NCBI GenBank assembly: GCA_030680795.1
Contig: JAUXUL010000027.1
Coordinates: 97,248-161,247, forward strand
Direction of reading: 5' to 3'
DNA from: Anaerolineales bacterium
Lineage (GTDB): Bacteria; Chloroflexota; Anaerolineae; Anaerolineales; Villigracilaceae
DNA: 64,000 nt
Part shown: in pieces, positions 1 to 8,429 of the stretch
Layout of the letters: every line of letters starts with the position of its first letter
How positions within the stretch are numbered: position 1 is the first letter of the stretch
The notes under the pieces: model-generated
What the model was told of the DNA's origin: nothing
What the model saw: only the letters and a program-made list of their open reading frames with translations
Databases searched by the model: none
Made by a program: the position numbers and the translations under genes

Positions 1-747
1 GGTTTCCTGTTTAATTCTTTTGGCCGTACAGTCCCATTCCTGGCTGGCGCAATCGCAATGGGAGTGGCGTTGATAGTTGTATTAATTTTTATAAAAGAGC
101 CTGAACAAATAAAAACCGAAGTTAAGGAAAAAGAACACAGCGTTTTAGACAACTTGAGGGTCGTTTTCGACAACCCCGATAAGAGCGGACTCTATGTATT
201 GCTTGGGATCCTTTTCTGGTTCATGGCATTCAACGCACTTGAGACAGGGCTGTCATCCTTCGCTGTCTTCACGCTTGGAATGCAGGCAGGCACAGCCTCA
301 ATTTATGCCGCTCTTGTAACAATCACATTCATTGTCTTTGCAGTTCCAGCAGGAAACTTTGGAACTCGCTTTGGACGCGGACCTGTAATTCGAGCCGGAC
401 TGATCGGTCTTTCAATTCTAACTTTGGTTGGCTATTTCTTCATTCAAAGCACATTGACTTTTGCGATTGTTCTGATCCTGATCGGCGCTTTTTGGGCGAT
501 GGTCAATGTAAATAGTCTGCCGCTGGTATACGATCACGGTGATGAAAAGCGTATTGGTGCGTTCACGGGTTTGTACTATTTGTCATCACAATTTGCCGCT
601 GTGCTTGGTCCAACACTTGGAGGAATTTTGGTGGATATTCTGGGAGACCAATATCGCTGGTTATGGTTATTTTCATCCGTATTTATGGTTGTTGCTCTTG
701 GAATGATGTTTCGTGTCAAGCGCGGCGAAGCGATACGAACAAATTAG
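1..747 (+). CDS. MFS transporter, C-terminal part (5' end outside window)
   Basis: The reading frame is open from base 1, so this is the C-terminal ~248 residues of an inner-membrane transporter. I see at least six hydrophobic segments and the loop RFGRGPVIRAG at about residue 122, which resembles the conserved inter-helix Gly/Arg loop of the major facilitator superfamily. A charged cytoplasmic stretch near residues 26-55 would be the central loop between the two six-helix halves. Substrate cannot be told from the sequence. The end overlaps the region just before the following BMP lipoprotein gene, so the two may be co-transcribed. The fold is fairly sure; the substrate is unknown. Confidence 0.8.
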   Translation, partial: GFLFNSFGRTVPFLAGAIAMGVALIVVLIFIKEPEQIKTEVKEKEHSVLDNLRVVFDNPDKSGLYVLLGILFWFMAFNALETGLSSFAVFTLGMQAGTASIYAALVTITFIVFAVPAGNFGTRFGRGPVIRAGLIGLSILTLVGYFFIQSTLTFAIVLILIGAFWAMVNVNSLPLVYDHGDEKRIGAFTGLYYLSSQFAAVLGPTLGGILVDILGDQYRWLWLFSSVFMVVALGMMFRVKRGEAIRTN

Positions 748-757
748 GAAAAAGGAA

Positions 758-1825
758 TTGCGAATTAAGTTAATTATTCTGGCGATTGCATTGCCTGCCC
801 TTACAGCCTGCTTGCAATTGTCAGATTGTTTCCGCGAGGATGTCTTTTGTGCGGCGCTGGTGACGGATGTGCTGGGTATTGACGATCATGGCATGAATCA
901 AGATACATGGTCAGGATTGGAAGAAGCCCAAGCAAATGGACTCGTTGACCGAATCGAATACATCGAATCAGTAGATACACGCGATTATGAAAAGAATATT
1001 ACCTACTTTGCAGAAAATGGATATGACGTGATCATTACCACAGGAGTTGGTTTGCAAGATGAGACGCTGCGAGCCGCAGACCTGTATCCCTTCGACCCTG
1101 CTCACAACGTCCCGATGCCCTTACGGGAGGGCAAGCCTGATTCCCCGCAGGGGGCTGTGCCTGTTTTCATCGGTATGAACCAACCTCATGATGAAGTGCG
1201 CCCGAACCTCATTCCCATCACATTTGCGGAAGACCAAATGGGATTTGTGGCTGGGGCATTGGCGGCGCGCATTTCAGAGACGCGAGTCATCGGCGCGGCT
1301 TGTGAGACATCAGGCATTGATTCGATGTGGAGATATTGCGAAGGATTCCGCGCGGGCGCAATATTTGTGGATGTAGATATAAAAGTGCTGGTGATCTATC
1401 GCGAGGATGGAAGCCGGGAGAATTTGTTTATTGATGAGGCCTGGGGCTATGACACTGCGCAGAAATTAATTCAACGCGGCGTGGACGTGATCTTCGCCGC
1501 AGGCGGGGTCACAGGGCAGGGGGCCTTGCGTGCTGCGGCTGAGGCGCAGGTAAAAGCAATTGGTGCAGAGCGAGATCAAGGCGCGGTTTTAGGAGAATCT
1601 GGTTCGAGTGTAGTGACCTCTATCTATGGTCGCGCCAGTTTCGAGGTCCAAAATGTGATGCGACTGCTGAGGGATGGAAATGCCAATCAGCCGCGTTTAA
1701 GTCAAATTATGGTTGTGCCATTTGATGAGAAATTCCCCGATAATTTTACGCGGGAAATGGATGCTTTGCTCTTGAGTCTGTGGAATGGAGATGTCAAGAC
1801 AAATGTTAACAATGAGAAGCCATAA
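758..1825 (+). CDS. BMP-family (basic membrane protein) substrate-binding lipoprotein
   Basis: Predicted periplasmic/surface lipoprotein of the Bmp family, whose known members bind nucleosides or similar ligands for ABC importers. I prefer the TTG at 758: it follows an A-rich AGGAAAAAGGA ribosome site and gives a compact signal peptide ending in the lipobox LTAC. A GTG at 713 is in frame but gives a long charged leader overlapping the upstream gene. The core REDVFCAALVTDV is clearly paralogous to the next gene. Relative to that paralogue it carries about 20 extra residues (near 1090-1155, including NVPMPLREGKPDS) that look like a low-complexity insertion. No permease or ATPase gene is next to it. 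Length about 355 residues. Confidence 0.8.
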   Translation: MRIKLIILAIALPALTACLQLSDCFREDVFCAALVTDVLGIDDHGMNQDTWSGLEEAQANGLVDRIEYIESVDTRDYEKNITYFAENGYDVIITTGVGLQDETLRAADLYPFDPAHNVPMPLREGKPDSPQGAVPVFIGMNQPHDEVRPNLIPITFAEDQMGFVAGALAARISETRVIGAACETSGIDSMWRYCEGFRAGAIFVDVDIKVLVIYREDGSRENLFIDEAWGYDTAQKLIQRGVDVIFAAGGVTGQGALRAAAEAQVKAIGAERDQGAVLGESGSSVVTSIYGRASFEVQNVMRLLRDGNANQPRLSQIMVVPFDEKFPDNFTREMDALLLSLWNGDVKTNVNNEKP

Positions 1826-1941
1826 AATTTGTTCGGGCTGTGGCTTGCACTATGCATAAATAAGATATATACTTGAAATGTCGTAAGGCTGTGCTTAAAA
1901 AAGCAAGCCAAAAAACCCTTACTCTTCTAGGAGAAGAAAAA

Positions 1942-3012
1942 ATGAAAAAGTTATACTTTGTTATGGCCCTGTTGGTCGTTGCTTCGATGGTTCTCACGGC
2001 TTGTGGTAGTGCCGCGCCTAGTGAAGCAGATTGTACCAAGGAAGATGTGTTCTGCGTTGGCCTGGTGACCGATGTGGGAAAGATCAATGACAAATCCTTC
2101 AACCAATCTGCCTGGGAAGGCGCTTTGAAATCCCAAACAGATGGCGTGGCTGATTTGGTCCAATTCATTGAAACCGCCGATGCCAAAGATTATGCCAAGA
2201 ACATTGGCACTTTCGGCGATGCCGGTTTCGATGTGATCGTGACCGTTGGTTTCGCTCTCGGTGAGGCCACCGTTGCCGCAGCCGCAACATACCCCGATAT
2301 CTCTTTCATCGGCGTGGATCAGTTCCAGGCTTGGCAGTACGATGACGATGCTTCCAACGATGTCGCCAATGTGACTGGCTTGGGATTCCCTGAAGATCAG
2401 GCTGGCTTCCTCGTCGGCGCCCTGGCCGCGATGATGTCTGAGAGTCATAAGATCGGCGCCGTTTGCGGTACCGATGTGGTTCCTCCCGTTTGGCGCTTTG
2501 GTGAAGGCTACAAAGCCGGTGCCGCGTATGCAGATGGCATGAATGACACCACCACTGAAGTATTCGTTGTCTACCACAGCGATGTGGGTTTCGATAAGAC
2601 CTTCACCGATCCCGAGTGGGGCGCTCAGACCGCCAAATCCATGATGGATCAGGGCGCGGACGCGATCTTTGGTTGTGGTGGTCTGACCGGTAATGGCGCT
2701 ATCACTGCTGCAGCTCAAGCTGGGAAGTACGCCATCGGCGTGGATGCCGACCAATACCTGACCCTGCCCGAAGCCGCTCCTCGGATGCTCTCCAGCGCGA
2801 TGAAACTCATCACCCCTGGTGTTGCCGATCTCGTTGCAGCCGCCAAGGATGGTAGTATTGTGGCTGGCAATTTCACTGGACTTGCTGGATATGCTCCGTT
2901 CCACGATCTTGAGAGCGAAGTTCCTGCCGAAGTCAAAGCCGAGATGGAAAAGATCAACACTGGTTTGCTGGATGGGTCCATCTTGACTAACGTTTCTCCA
3001 GTCAAGCCGTAA
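1942..3012 (+). CDS. BMP-family substrate-binding lipoprotein
   Basis: Second Bmp-family solute-binding lipoprotein, 356 residues. The ATG at 1942 has an AGGAGAA ribosome site 6 bases upstream and begins a classical lipoprotein signal (MKKLYFVMALL...) ending in LTAC followed by GS. The mature part contains the family-like stretches LVTDVGKINDKSFNQSAWEG and GVDADQYL. It probably binds a nucleoside or related ligand at the cell surface and delivers it to an ABC transporter not encoded here. It is a diverged tandem duplicate of the gene at 758. A strong terminator follows directly, so transcription of the cluster ends here. Confidence 0.87.
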   Translation: MKKLYFVMALLVVASMVLTACGSAAPSEADCTKEDVFCVGLVTDVGKINDKSFNQSAWEGALKSQTDGVADLVQFIETADAKDYAKNIGTFGDAGFDVIVTVGFALGEATVAAAATYPDISFIGVDQFQAWQYDDDASNDVANVTGLGFPEDQAGFLVGALAAMMSESHKIGAVCGTDVVPPVWRFGEGYKAGAAYADGMNDTTTEVFVVYHSDVGFDKTFTDPEWGAQTAKSMMDQGADAIFGCGGLTGNGAITAAAQAGKYAIGVDADQYLTLPEAAPRMLSSAMKLITPGVADLVAAAKDGSIVAGNFTGLAGYAPFHDLESEVPAEVKAEMEKINTGLLDGSILTNVSPVKP

Positions 3013-3032
3013 TTTAGAAATTTGCATGTAAC

Positions 3033-3069
3033 AAAAGGGAAAGAGGTTTACGCCTCTTTCCCTTTTTGT
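3033..3069 (+). terminator. Rho-independent terminator after BMP lipoprotein
   Basis: A perfect 14-bp stem (AAAAGGGAAAGAGG with its complement), 6-base loop, then TTTTTGTTTT. It lies 20 bases after the stop codon. Confidence 0.9.
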
Positions 3070-3126
3070 TTTAAGTTGCTGATGTTACGCACCGTCCCGC
3101 AGGTTTATTCTTAAGGCAGGTTTGAA

Positions 3127-3288
3127 TTATACTGAACGCGGGCACAAATAGTGCTTTTGTTCGATGGGATTTGGCGGGGGATGAATCCCCGCCTCAGTAC
3201 ATGCAAGTCGGATTAATCCGACTCGGTGCGTCAGCGCGAAGCGCTTCCACGTTCTGAGCAGGCAGCTTCAGCCCCGCGAATCAGGCGG
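3127..3288. repeat. Dispersed structured repeat, copy 1
   Basis: About 160 bases shared with 35489-35648. It folds into an outer stem (CTCAGTACATG with a partner near 3249) enclosing hairpins at 3173-3193, 3206-3223 (a perfect 18-base palindrome) and 3233-3245. Stem sequences differ between copies but pairing is kept. Confidence 0.8.
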
Positions 3289-3298
3289 CTTTTGGGTC

Positions 3299-3327
3299 TT
3301 GAATCTCATTTTGAATCATGATATAGT
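3299..3327 (+). promoter_or_regulatory. Promoter for greA
   Basis: A -35 element TTGAAT (3299-3304), 17-base spacer, then a -10 element TATAGT (3322-3327). It sits about 90 bases before greA, just after the structured repeat, giving a long leader. Confidence 0.6.
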
Positions 3328-3334
3328 AAGCGCG

Positions 3335-3395
3335 ACTTTCCGGACAAGGCCACCGGAAGTTTTTAATCACTTGCATCTCTGATTCTGAGATGCAA
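3335..3395 (+). promoter_or_regulatory. Two hairpins in the greA leader
   Basis: The first (CTTTCCGG ... CCGGAAG, then TTTTT) looks like an attenuator-type terminator near the predicted transcription start. The second is a perfect 9-bp stem TTGCATCTC/GAGATGCAA (3371-3395). Regulation of greA by attenuation is inference. Confidence 0.45.
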
Positions 3396-3417
3396 AATTC
3401 ATTAGCAGGACATCACC

Positions 3418-3888
3418 ATGACAACCAATTTCCTTACAAAAGTGGGCTTTCAGAAACTTCAAGAGGAACTGGATCACTTACGCACCACCAAACGAATGGA
3501 AGTTGCCGCACGTTTGCACGAGGCAATGGAAGGTGGTGAACTGATCGAGAATGCCGAATATGAAGCCGCCAAAAACGAGCAGGCTTTTGTGGAGGGCCGC
3601 ATTCAAGAGTTGGAGCTTCTGCTGGCTACAGCGCAGATCATTGAAGAGAATGGCAAGGGCAAAAAGACCGACGCCATTCAAGTAGGCACCAAAGTGACCA
3701 TTAAAGAGGGAAATTTTGATGCTGAAACTTTCATCATCGTGGGTGCGGCGGAAGCGAACCCGCGCGAGGGAAAGATATCCAATGAGTCGCCGATTGGTAA
3801 ATCCATTTTGGGCCACAAAGTGGGTGAAACCGTGAAGGTCGAAACCCCCGGCGGCACCTATAATGTAAAGATCATGAAAGTCGGCTAA
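3418..3888 (+). CDS. greA: Transcription elongation factor GreA
   Basis: GreA enters the secondary channel of RNA polymerase and stimulates cleavage of backtracked transcripts. The 156-residue length matches the family (about 158). The N-terminal coiled coil spans roughly residues 5-75, with the characteristic AEYEAAKNEQAFVEGRIQELE stretch near its tip and return helix, followed by the FKBP-like C-terminal domain (TKVTI...SPIGKSILGHKVGETVKV). A GCAGGA ribosome site precedes the ATG. It has its own promoter and two leader hairpins upstream, and a terminator downstream, so it appears monocistronic. Confidence 0.96.
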   Translation: MTTNFLTKVGFQKLQEELDHLRTTKRMEVAARLHEAMEGGELIENAEYEAAKNEQAFVEGRIQELELLLATAQIIEENGKGKKTDAIQVGTKVTIKEGNFDAETFIIVGAAEANPREGKISNESPIGKSILGHKVGETVKVETPGGTYNVKIMKVG

Positions 3889-3909
3889 TATTAGGCGCAA
3901 CTTCACCAG

Positions 3910-3941
3910 TCCCGCGCGCCTACGCTCGCGGGATTTTTTTT
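3910..3941 (+). terminator. Terminator after greA
   Basis: Stem TCCCGCG/CGCGGGA with a 10-base loop, followed by eight T residues. Confidence 0.85.
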
Positions 3942-3950
3942 ATAACCTTC

Positions 3951-4098
3951 CGTCATTGCGAGGGCGTTCCCTTCGACAGGCTCAGGGCGACGCTTGTTCT
4001 TAGCCCGAAGCAATCCCCAAAAAGGCGAGGAGATTGCTTCCCTTCGACAGGCTCAGGACAGGCGTCGGGAAGAGCTAATGCCCTCCTCACAAGGACGA
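3951..4098. repeat. Intergenic inverted repeat, GTCATTGCGAG/GAAGCAATC family
   Basis: Outer arms CGTCATTGCGAGGGC and GCCCTCCTCACAAGGACG face each other, with inner GAAGCAATCCCC and GGAGATTGCTTCCC. Relatives occur at 17389, 34971 and 56601. Confidence 0.75.
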
Positions 4099-4122
4099 AA
4101 TGAAGAAAGAATAAATACGATC

Positions 4123-5661
4123 ATGGCAGAATATTCAGCACTCGAAAAAATCCGTTTACAGAAAATCGAAGAACTTCGCGCCGAGGGTATTGACCCCTAT
4201 CCCACACGCGCCGAGCGGACGCATACCAGCGCGCAAGTCATCGCAGAGTTTGAAGCCGCCGGGATTTCTACAGACCCAGCCGCCAACGAAGTGAAAGCCA
4301 CGCTGGCGGGACGCATCCGCGCCAGCCGTGCAATGGGCAAGGTTTCCTTTGCTCACATTGAAGACAGCGCCGGCAGGATCCAGTTGTTCTTCCGCATCAA
4401 TGAGCTTGGCAAGGACCGCGTGGATTTCTTCAATCGGATGTTTGACCTGGGTGATTTCATCCAAGCCTCGGGAGTAATGTTCCGTACCAAGACTGGCGAG
4501 ATCACGCTTCACGTCCACGACTTCAAACTGCTTGCCAAATCCATAACCCCTCTGCCCGCCGACAAAGACGTGACCCAGGAGGATGGCACGGTCATCCGTT
4601 ATGCCGCGCTCGAGTCGCCTGAAATACGCGCGCGTCAACGCTATGCCGACCTGGCCGTTAATCCCGAAGTGCGCGAGACATTTCGCAAACGCGCCGCGCT
4701 GATCAAAGCCTTGCGGACATTCCTCGACGATCACGAATTCCTTGAAGTGGAAACGCCCATCCTCCAGCCCTTATATGGCGGCGCGGCGGCGCGCCCGTTT
4801 ATGACACATCACAACGAACTCGAGCAGGATATGTATTTGCGCATCTCGTTTGAGTTGTATCTCAAACGTTTGCTGGTCGGCAACCTCGAACGCGTTTATG
4901 AAATTGGGCGCGACTTTCGTAATGAAGGCGTCTCTTTTAAGCATAATCCTGAGTTCACACAACTCGAGTTTTATTGGGCCTATGCTGATTATCTGCAAGT
5001 GATGGAATTGACCGAGCAAATGGTGGCTTATGCCGCCGAAGAGGTGACAGACTCCACCACGGTCAAGTTTGGCGAACATGTCTTGGATTTCAAGCCACCG
5101 TGGAAACGGGTTGAAATGCGGCAGGGCATTCTCGAAACCAGCGGCATTGACTTTGCTGAACACAAAACTGCCGAGGCGTTGTTCAAAGCGATTAAGCATA
5201 AGCAGCCCAAGGCGGCGCCTGACCCGAAATCCACCCGTGGAAAGTTGATAGATTTCCTGCTTAGTGAATTCCTCGAGCCAACACTCATCCAACCCACTTT
5301 CCTCTACAACTATCCGCGGGATATTTCTCCACTGGCAAAATCCATACCGGGTGACCCGCTGACAGTCGAACGTTTTGAAGGATATGTGGCAGGCTTTGAA
5401 CTATGCAATGCCTTCACCGAACTGAACGATCCGCTTGACCAGGAACAGCGTTTCCTCGAAATGGGACGTGACTATGCCGCCGATGACAAGGAAAAGCATC
5501 CCCTGGACGAGGATTATCTGCGCGCCATGCGTTATGGCATGCCTCCCAATGGCGGCTTCGGCATGGGCGTGGACCGTCTCGCGATGCTGCTGGTAAACAA
5601 GCACTCCATTCGTGACGTTTTGTTGTTCCCCGCTCTTCGCCAGGAAGAGTTCGGAGAATAA
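4123..5661 (+). CDS. lysS: Lysyl-tRNA synthetase, class II
   Basis: Charges tRNA-Lys with lysine in the cytoplasm. I chose the ATG at 4123 (MAEYSALEKIRLQKIEELRAEG), which matches the usual N-terminal helix of the family; upstream in-frame codons run through repeat sequence. Domains: OB-fold anticodon-binding region at about residues 60-150, then the class II catalytic core with motif 2 (RDFRNEGVSFKHNPEF) and C-terminal motif 3 (GMGVDRLAML). The protein is 512 residues, slightly longer than the typical 490-505. The ribosome site is weak. It runs directly into kynureninase with a 58-base gap. Confidence 0.96.
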   Translation: MAEYSALEKIRLQKIEELRAEGIDPYPTRAERTHTSAQVIAEFEAAGISTDPAANEVKATLAGRIRASRAMGKVSFAHIEDSAGRIQLFFRINELGKDRVDFFNRMFDLGDFIQASGVMFRTKTGEITLHVHDFKLLAKSITPLPADKDVTQEDGTVIRYAALESPEIRARQRYADLAVNPEVRETFRKRAALIKALRTFLDDHEFLEVETPILQPLYGGAAARPFMTHHNELEQDMYLRISFELYLKRLLVGNLERVYEIGRDFRNEGVSFKHNPEFTQLEFYWAYADYLQVMELTEQMVAYAAEEVTDSTTVKFGEHVLDFKPPWKRVEMRQGILETSGIDFAEHKTAEALFKAIKHKQPKAAPDPKSTRGKLIDFLLSEFLEPTLIQPTFLYNYPRDISPLAKSIPGDPLTVERFEGYVAGFELCNAFTELNDPLDQEQRFLEMGRDYAADDKEKHPLDEDYLRAMRYGMPPNGGFGMGVDRLAMLLVNKHSIRDVLLFPALRQEEFGE

Positions 5662-5719
5662 AATGAATGGTACAGCGTTGGCTGTGCCATTTTTTGATAA
5701 TTTTGTAGGAAAATCAAAA

Positions 5720-7015
5720 ATGAAAGAAGATTTTCAACCGACCCCTGCATACGCGTTTCAACTAGATTCCCAGGATAAACTGGCATCGTTTAGAGAAGCC
5801 TTTGTTATTGATGATCCCAACCTTATCTATCTCGATGGCAATTCACTCGGCCGTCTGCCCAAAGCCGCCATTGAGCGTGCGAAACAAATTGTGGAAGAAG
5901 AATGGGGCCGTGACCTAATTCGTGGTTGGAACAAAGGCTGGTGGGAAGCGCCCGCGCGCGTGGGGGATAAGATCGGTCATCTCATCGGCGCAGCGCCGGG
6001 ACAGGTGCTAGTCAATGATACGGTCTCCCTCAACTTGTATAAACTCACGATGGCGGCGCTGGCTTATCGTCCAGAAAAGAAGCGCATTGTCACAGACACA
6101 ATGAACTTCCCCTCGGATTTATACATCCTGCAAGGTATTGTTCATTCATTATCATTCTCTGGCGGGGCGTTTCGAGACCACGAAGTCATTCGCATTGACT
6201 CTACCGATAGCGGCCTCACGCCAGACCTCGCCGCGCTTGAATCAGCCATCAATGAAGATACTGCGCTTGTCACGCTTTCTCATGTTCTTTTCAAAAGCGG
6301 CTATCTCTACGATATGCAACGCATCACCGAACTCGCGCATCGCAAAGGCGCCCTCGTATTATGGGATTTGAGTCATTCGGTTGGCTCGCTTCCCGTCGCA
6401 CTCGATAAATGCAACGCGGATTTCGCCATTGGCTGCACTTATAAATATCTGAATGGCGGCCCCGGCGCGCCCGCTTTCCTGTACATCAACAAAGCCATTC
6501 AGGAAAAAGTCACTTCGCCCATTTGGGGTTGGTGGGGGCAAAATAATCCCTTTGCCTTTGGTCTCGATTACGAACCTGCGCCGGGCGCAAACCGCTTCCT
6601 TGCCGGCACACAACCCATGATCTCGTTGTTGACCATGGAAGCCGCGCTTGACCCGCTCCTTAGCGCAGGCATGGACTCCATCCGCGCCAAATCCATCTTG
6701 ATGACGAACTACGCCTCAACCCTGACCGAAAACCTGCTTGCCCCATTTGGTTTTTCCCTCGGCTCCCCAGTTGACTCCGCCCGACGCGGCTCGCACATCA
6801 GCATTTGCCACACGGACGGCTACCGAATCAACCGCGCCCTGATTGAAGAGATGAACGTCATCCCCGATTTCCGCGAACCTGATAACATCCGCCTCGGTTT
6901 TGCGCCGTTGTACCTCTCATTTATGGAGATATGGGAAGGTTTTGATAGAATCAAACGCGTGATGACAGAGAAACGCTACGAAAAGTATCCGAAGCAAAAG
7001 CTGACAGTGACTTAA
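5720..7015 (+). CDS. kynU: Kynureninase
   Basis: PLP enzyme that cleaves kynurenine to anthranilate and alanine (or 3-hydroxykynurenine to 3-hydroxyanthranilate) in tryptophan breakdown or NAD synthesis. The start at 5720 (MKEDFQPTPAYAFQLDSQD) has a GTAGGA site upstream; an earlier in-frame start would overlap lysS. The PLP lysine is K242 in the motif TYKYLNGGPGAPAF, and the N-terminal YLDGNSLGRLP is diagnostic of kynureninase rather than other fold-type I enzymes. Length 431 residues, normal for the family. No other kynurenine-pathway gene is in the window. Confidence 0.93.
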   Translation: MKEDFQPTPAYAFQLDSQDKLASFREAFVIDDPNLIYLDGNSLGRLPKAAIERAKQIVEEEWGRDLIRGWNKGWWEAPARVGDKIGHLIGAAPGQVLVNDTVSLNLYKLTMAALAYRPEKKRIVTDTMNFPSDLYILQGIVHSLSFSGGAFRDHEVIRIDSTDSGLTPDLAALESAINEDTALVTLSHVLFKSGYLYDMQRITELAHRKGALVLWDLSHSVGSLPVALDKCNADFAIGCTYKYLNGGPGAPAFLYINKAIQEKVTSPIWGWWGQNNPFAFGLDYEPAPGANRFLAGTQPMISLLTMEAALDPLLSAGMDSIRAKSILMTNYASTLTENLLAPFGFSLGSPVDSARRGSHISICHTDGYRINRALIEEMNVIPDFREPDNIRLGFAPLYLSFMEIWEGFDRIKRVMTEKRYEKYPKQKLTVT

Positions 7016-7024
7016 TAAAACAAG

Positions 7025-7053
7025 ACTAGAGAAATCAAATCTCTGGTTTTATT
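7025..7053. terminator. Weak terminator between convergent genes
   Basis: Short hairpin AGAGA/TCTCT with TTTTATTTTAT after it, between kynU and the convergent META lipoprotein gene. Confidence 0.4.
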
Positions 7054-7069
7054 TTATATGGAATCATGC

Positions 7070-7491
7070 CTATTTGTGCGCAAGCACCACTACAGAAGAG
7101 CCGTCTGTGGATGTGATTGTCAATAGATCACCGTCGATCCGGTATTTGACAGTCCTGTCAGAAAGAATACCAAGCACAGCGCCTTCCTGGGATGAAGTTT
7201 CAGTGCAGAACATTAAGGTTGAAACAAATGACTCGAAAGTGATCTGATCTCCATTCACTTTATAGTCAGCGCCGAAGGAATTACATCCCACATTGCCGCT
7301 GAATTGACCGTTTGAGTCAAAGTTGATCGAAGTTTCCACGTTTGGCCCGGCAGTCGTTGGGTTGGATGCATCGCCGTAAGAATCCAACTTCCATTCCCCG
7401 GCAAGGGAGGCGGAGTCCCCGCCAGAGCAGGCAGCTAGAATTAATATTGAAACTACGAAAAGCTAATCAAAAGCAAGGATGTTTTTTTCAT
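7070..7491 (-). pseudogene. META-domain lipoprotein, frameshifted in signal peptide
   Basis: The C-terminal ~105 residues form a META/HslJ-like domain (NGQFSGNVGCNSFGADYKVNG), a family of small secreted or outer-membrane proteins. The real start is the ATG at 7489-7491 after a GGAGAT site: it reads MKKTSLLLISF, then hits a stop. Adding one base to the T4 run (7458-7461 on this strand's complement) continues as VVSILILAACSGGDSASLAGEWKL, a perfect lipobox LAAC. So the gene lacks one base inside its signal sequence. Either it is a real pseudogene or an assembly indel; the coding body is otherwise intact. Confidence 0.75.
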
Positions 7492-7560
7492 TTTTATCTC
7501 CATGATAGGGTTTCACTTTAATTGACGAAAAATCATGAAATATGTTCCCTGTTTTAATTA

Positions 7561-7692
7561 GTGACCTTACGCACCAAATTGTGATTCCCTGAGCCTTTCG
7601 ACTTCGCTCAAGATAAACTCTGCGAAGGGTCTCTACTGCTGAAATACGAGATGCTTCGCTGCGTTCAGCATGACACTGCGTAAGGCGAGTTA
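7561..7692. repeat. Intergenic inverted repeat bounded by CTTACGC/GCGTAAGG
   Basis: Outer arms GACCTTACGC and GCGTAAGGCGAG, inner GCGAAGGGTCTCTAC segment and a TTCGCT-rich 3' arm. A close relative is at 11397-11511. Confidence 0.75.
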
Positions 7693-7727
7693 ATTATTAA
7701 AGGTTGCACGGTACAATATGAGTGCTT

Positions 7728-8387
7728 ATGTCACAGATCAATATTGTTTACCAGGATTCTCAAATTCTTATTATCAACAAACAGGCGGGTTTATCCGTCC
7801 TGCCTGAAGGCTGGGAGAAGGATGCGCCTTATCTGGTTAAAATACTTGAAGAGCAAATTGAGAAGGTATGGATTGTGCATCGTATTGACAAGGTTACCAG
7901 CGGCATTATTATCTTTGCGTTGACAGCCGAGGCGCATCGTTCGTTGAATATTCAATTTGAAAAACATCAGGTCGAGAAAACGTATCATGCCATTCTCACA
8001 GGCGCGCCGAAGTGGGACGAAAAGATCACGAAATTTCCATTGCGTGTGAATGTCGGCCATAAGCACCGCACGATGGTGGATGATAAAAACGGAGTCCGCT
8101 CTGAGACGAGATTTAAGATTCTGAAACGCTATCAGGCCTCAGCTTTGGTGGAGGCGATGCCGATGACGGGGAGGACGCATCAGATCCGAGTCCATGCCTA
8201 TGCGTTGGGGCACCCGCTTTTGGGAGACATCCTATACAGCGCGCCTGAAACAGATATCATCCCGCGCCCTGCGCTGCATGCGTATTCATTAAAGTTCACG
8301 CATCCAAATACAAATGAGAGTTTGACTTTTCAAGCAGAGTATCCAGACGATTTTCAAACTGCTGTGAAGATGCTGAGAGAGGAATAA
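7728..8387 (+). CDS. RluA-family pseudouridine synthase
   Basis: Isomerises specific uridines in rRNA or tRNA to pseudouridine. The catalytic motif HRIDKVTSGI carries Asp54, and further family blocks follow (EKTYHAIL, MTGRTHQIRVHAYALGHPLLGD). At 219 residues it lacks the N-terminal S4 domain, so it resembles RluA/RluE-like short forms; the exact RNA site cannot be told. ATG at 7728 is preferred; an AT-rich TACAAT box sits only about 12 bases upstream, so the transcript may be nearly leaderless. Confidence 0.9.
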   Translation: MSQINIVYQDSQILIINKQAGLSVLPEGWEKDAPYLVKILEEQIEKVWIVHRIDKVTSGIIIFALTAEAHRSLNIQFEKHQVEKTYHAILTGAPKWDEKITKFPLRVNVGHKHRTMVDDKNGVRSETRFKILKRYQASALVEAMPMTGRTHQIRVHAYALGHPLLGDILYSAPETDIIPRPALHAYSLKFTHPNTNESLTFQAEYPDDFQTAVKMLREE

Positions 8388-8429
8388 GCCGATGCGAAAT
8401 TATGGTATATTTTGGTCAGGAGCAATGCT

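Noticed and set aside
1951..3027. Long open frame antisense to the second BMP lipoprotein (358 codons)
   Set aside because: It mirrors a well-supported gene, has no ribosome site or recognisable domain, and its length comes from codon bias on the true strand.
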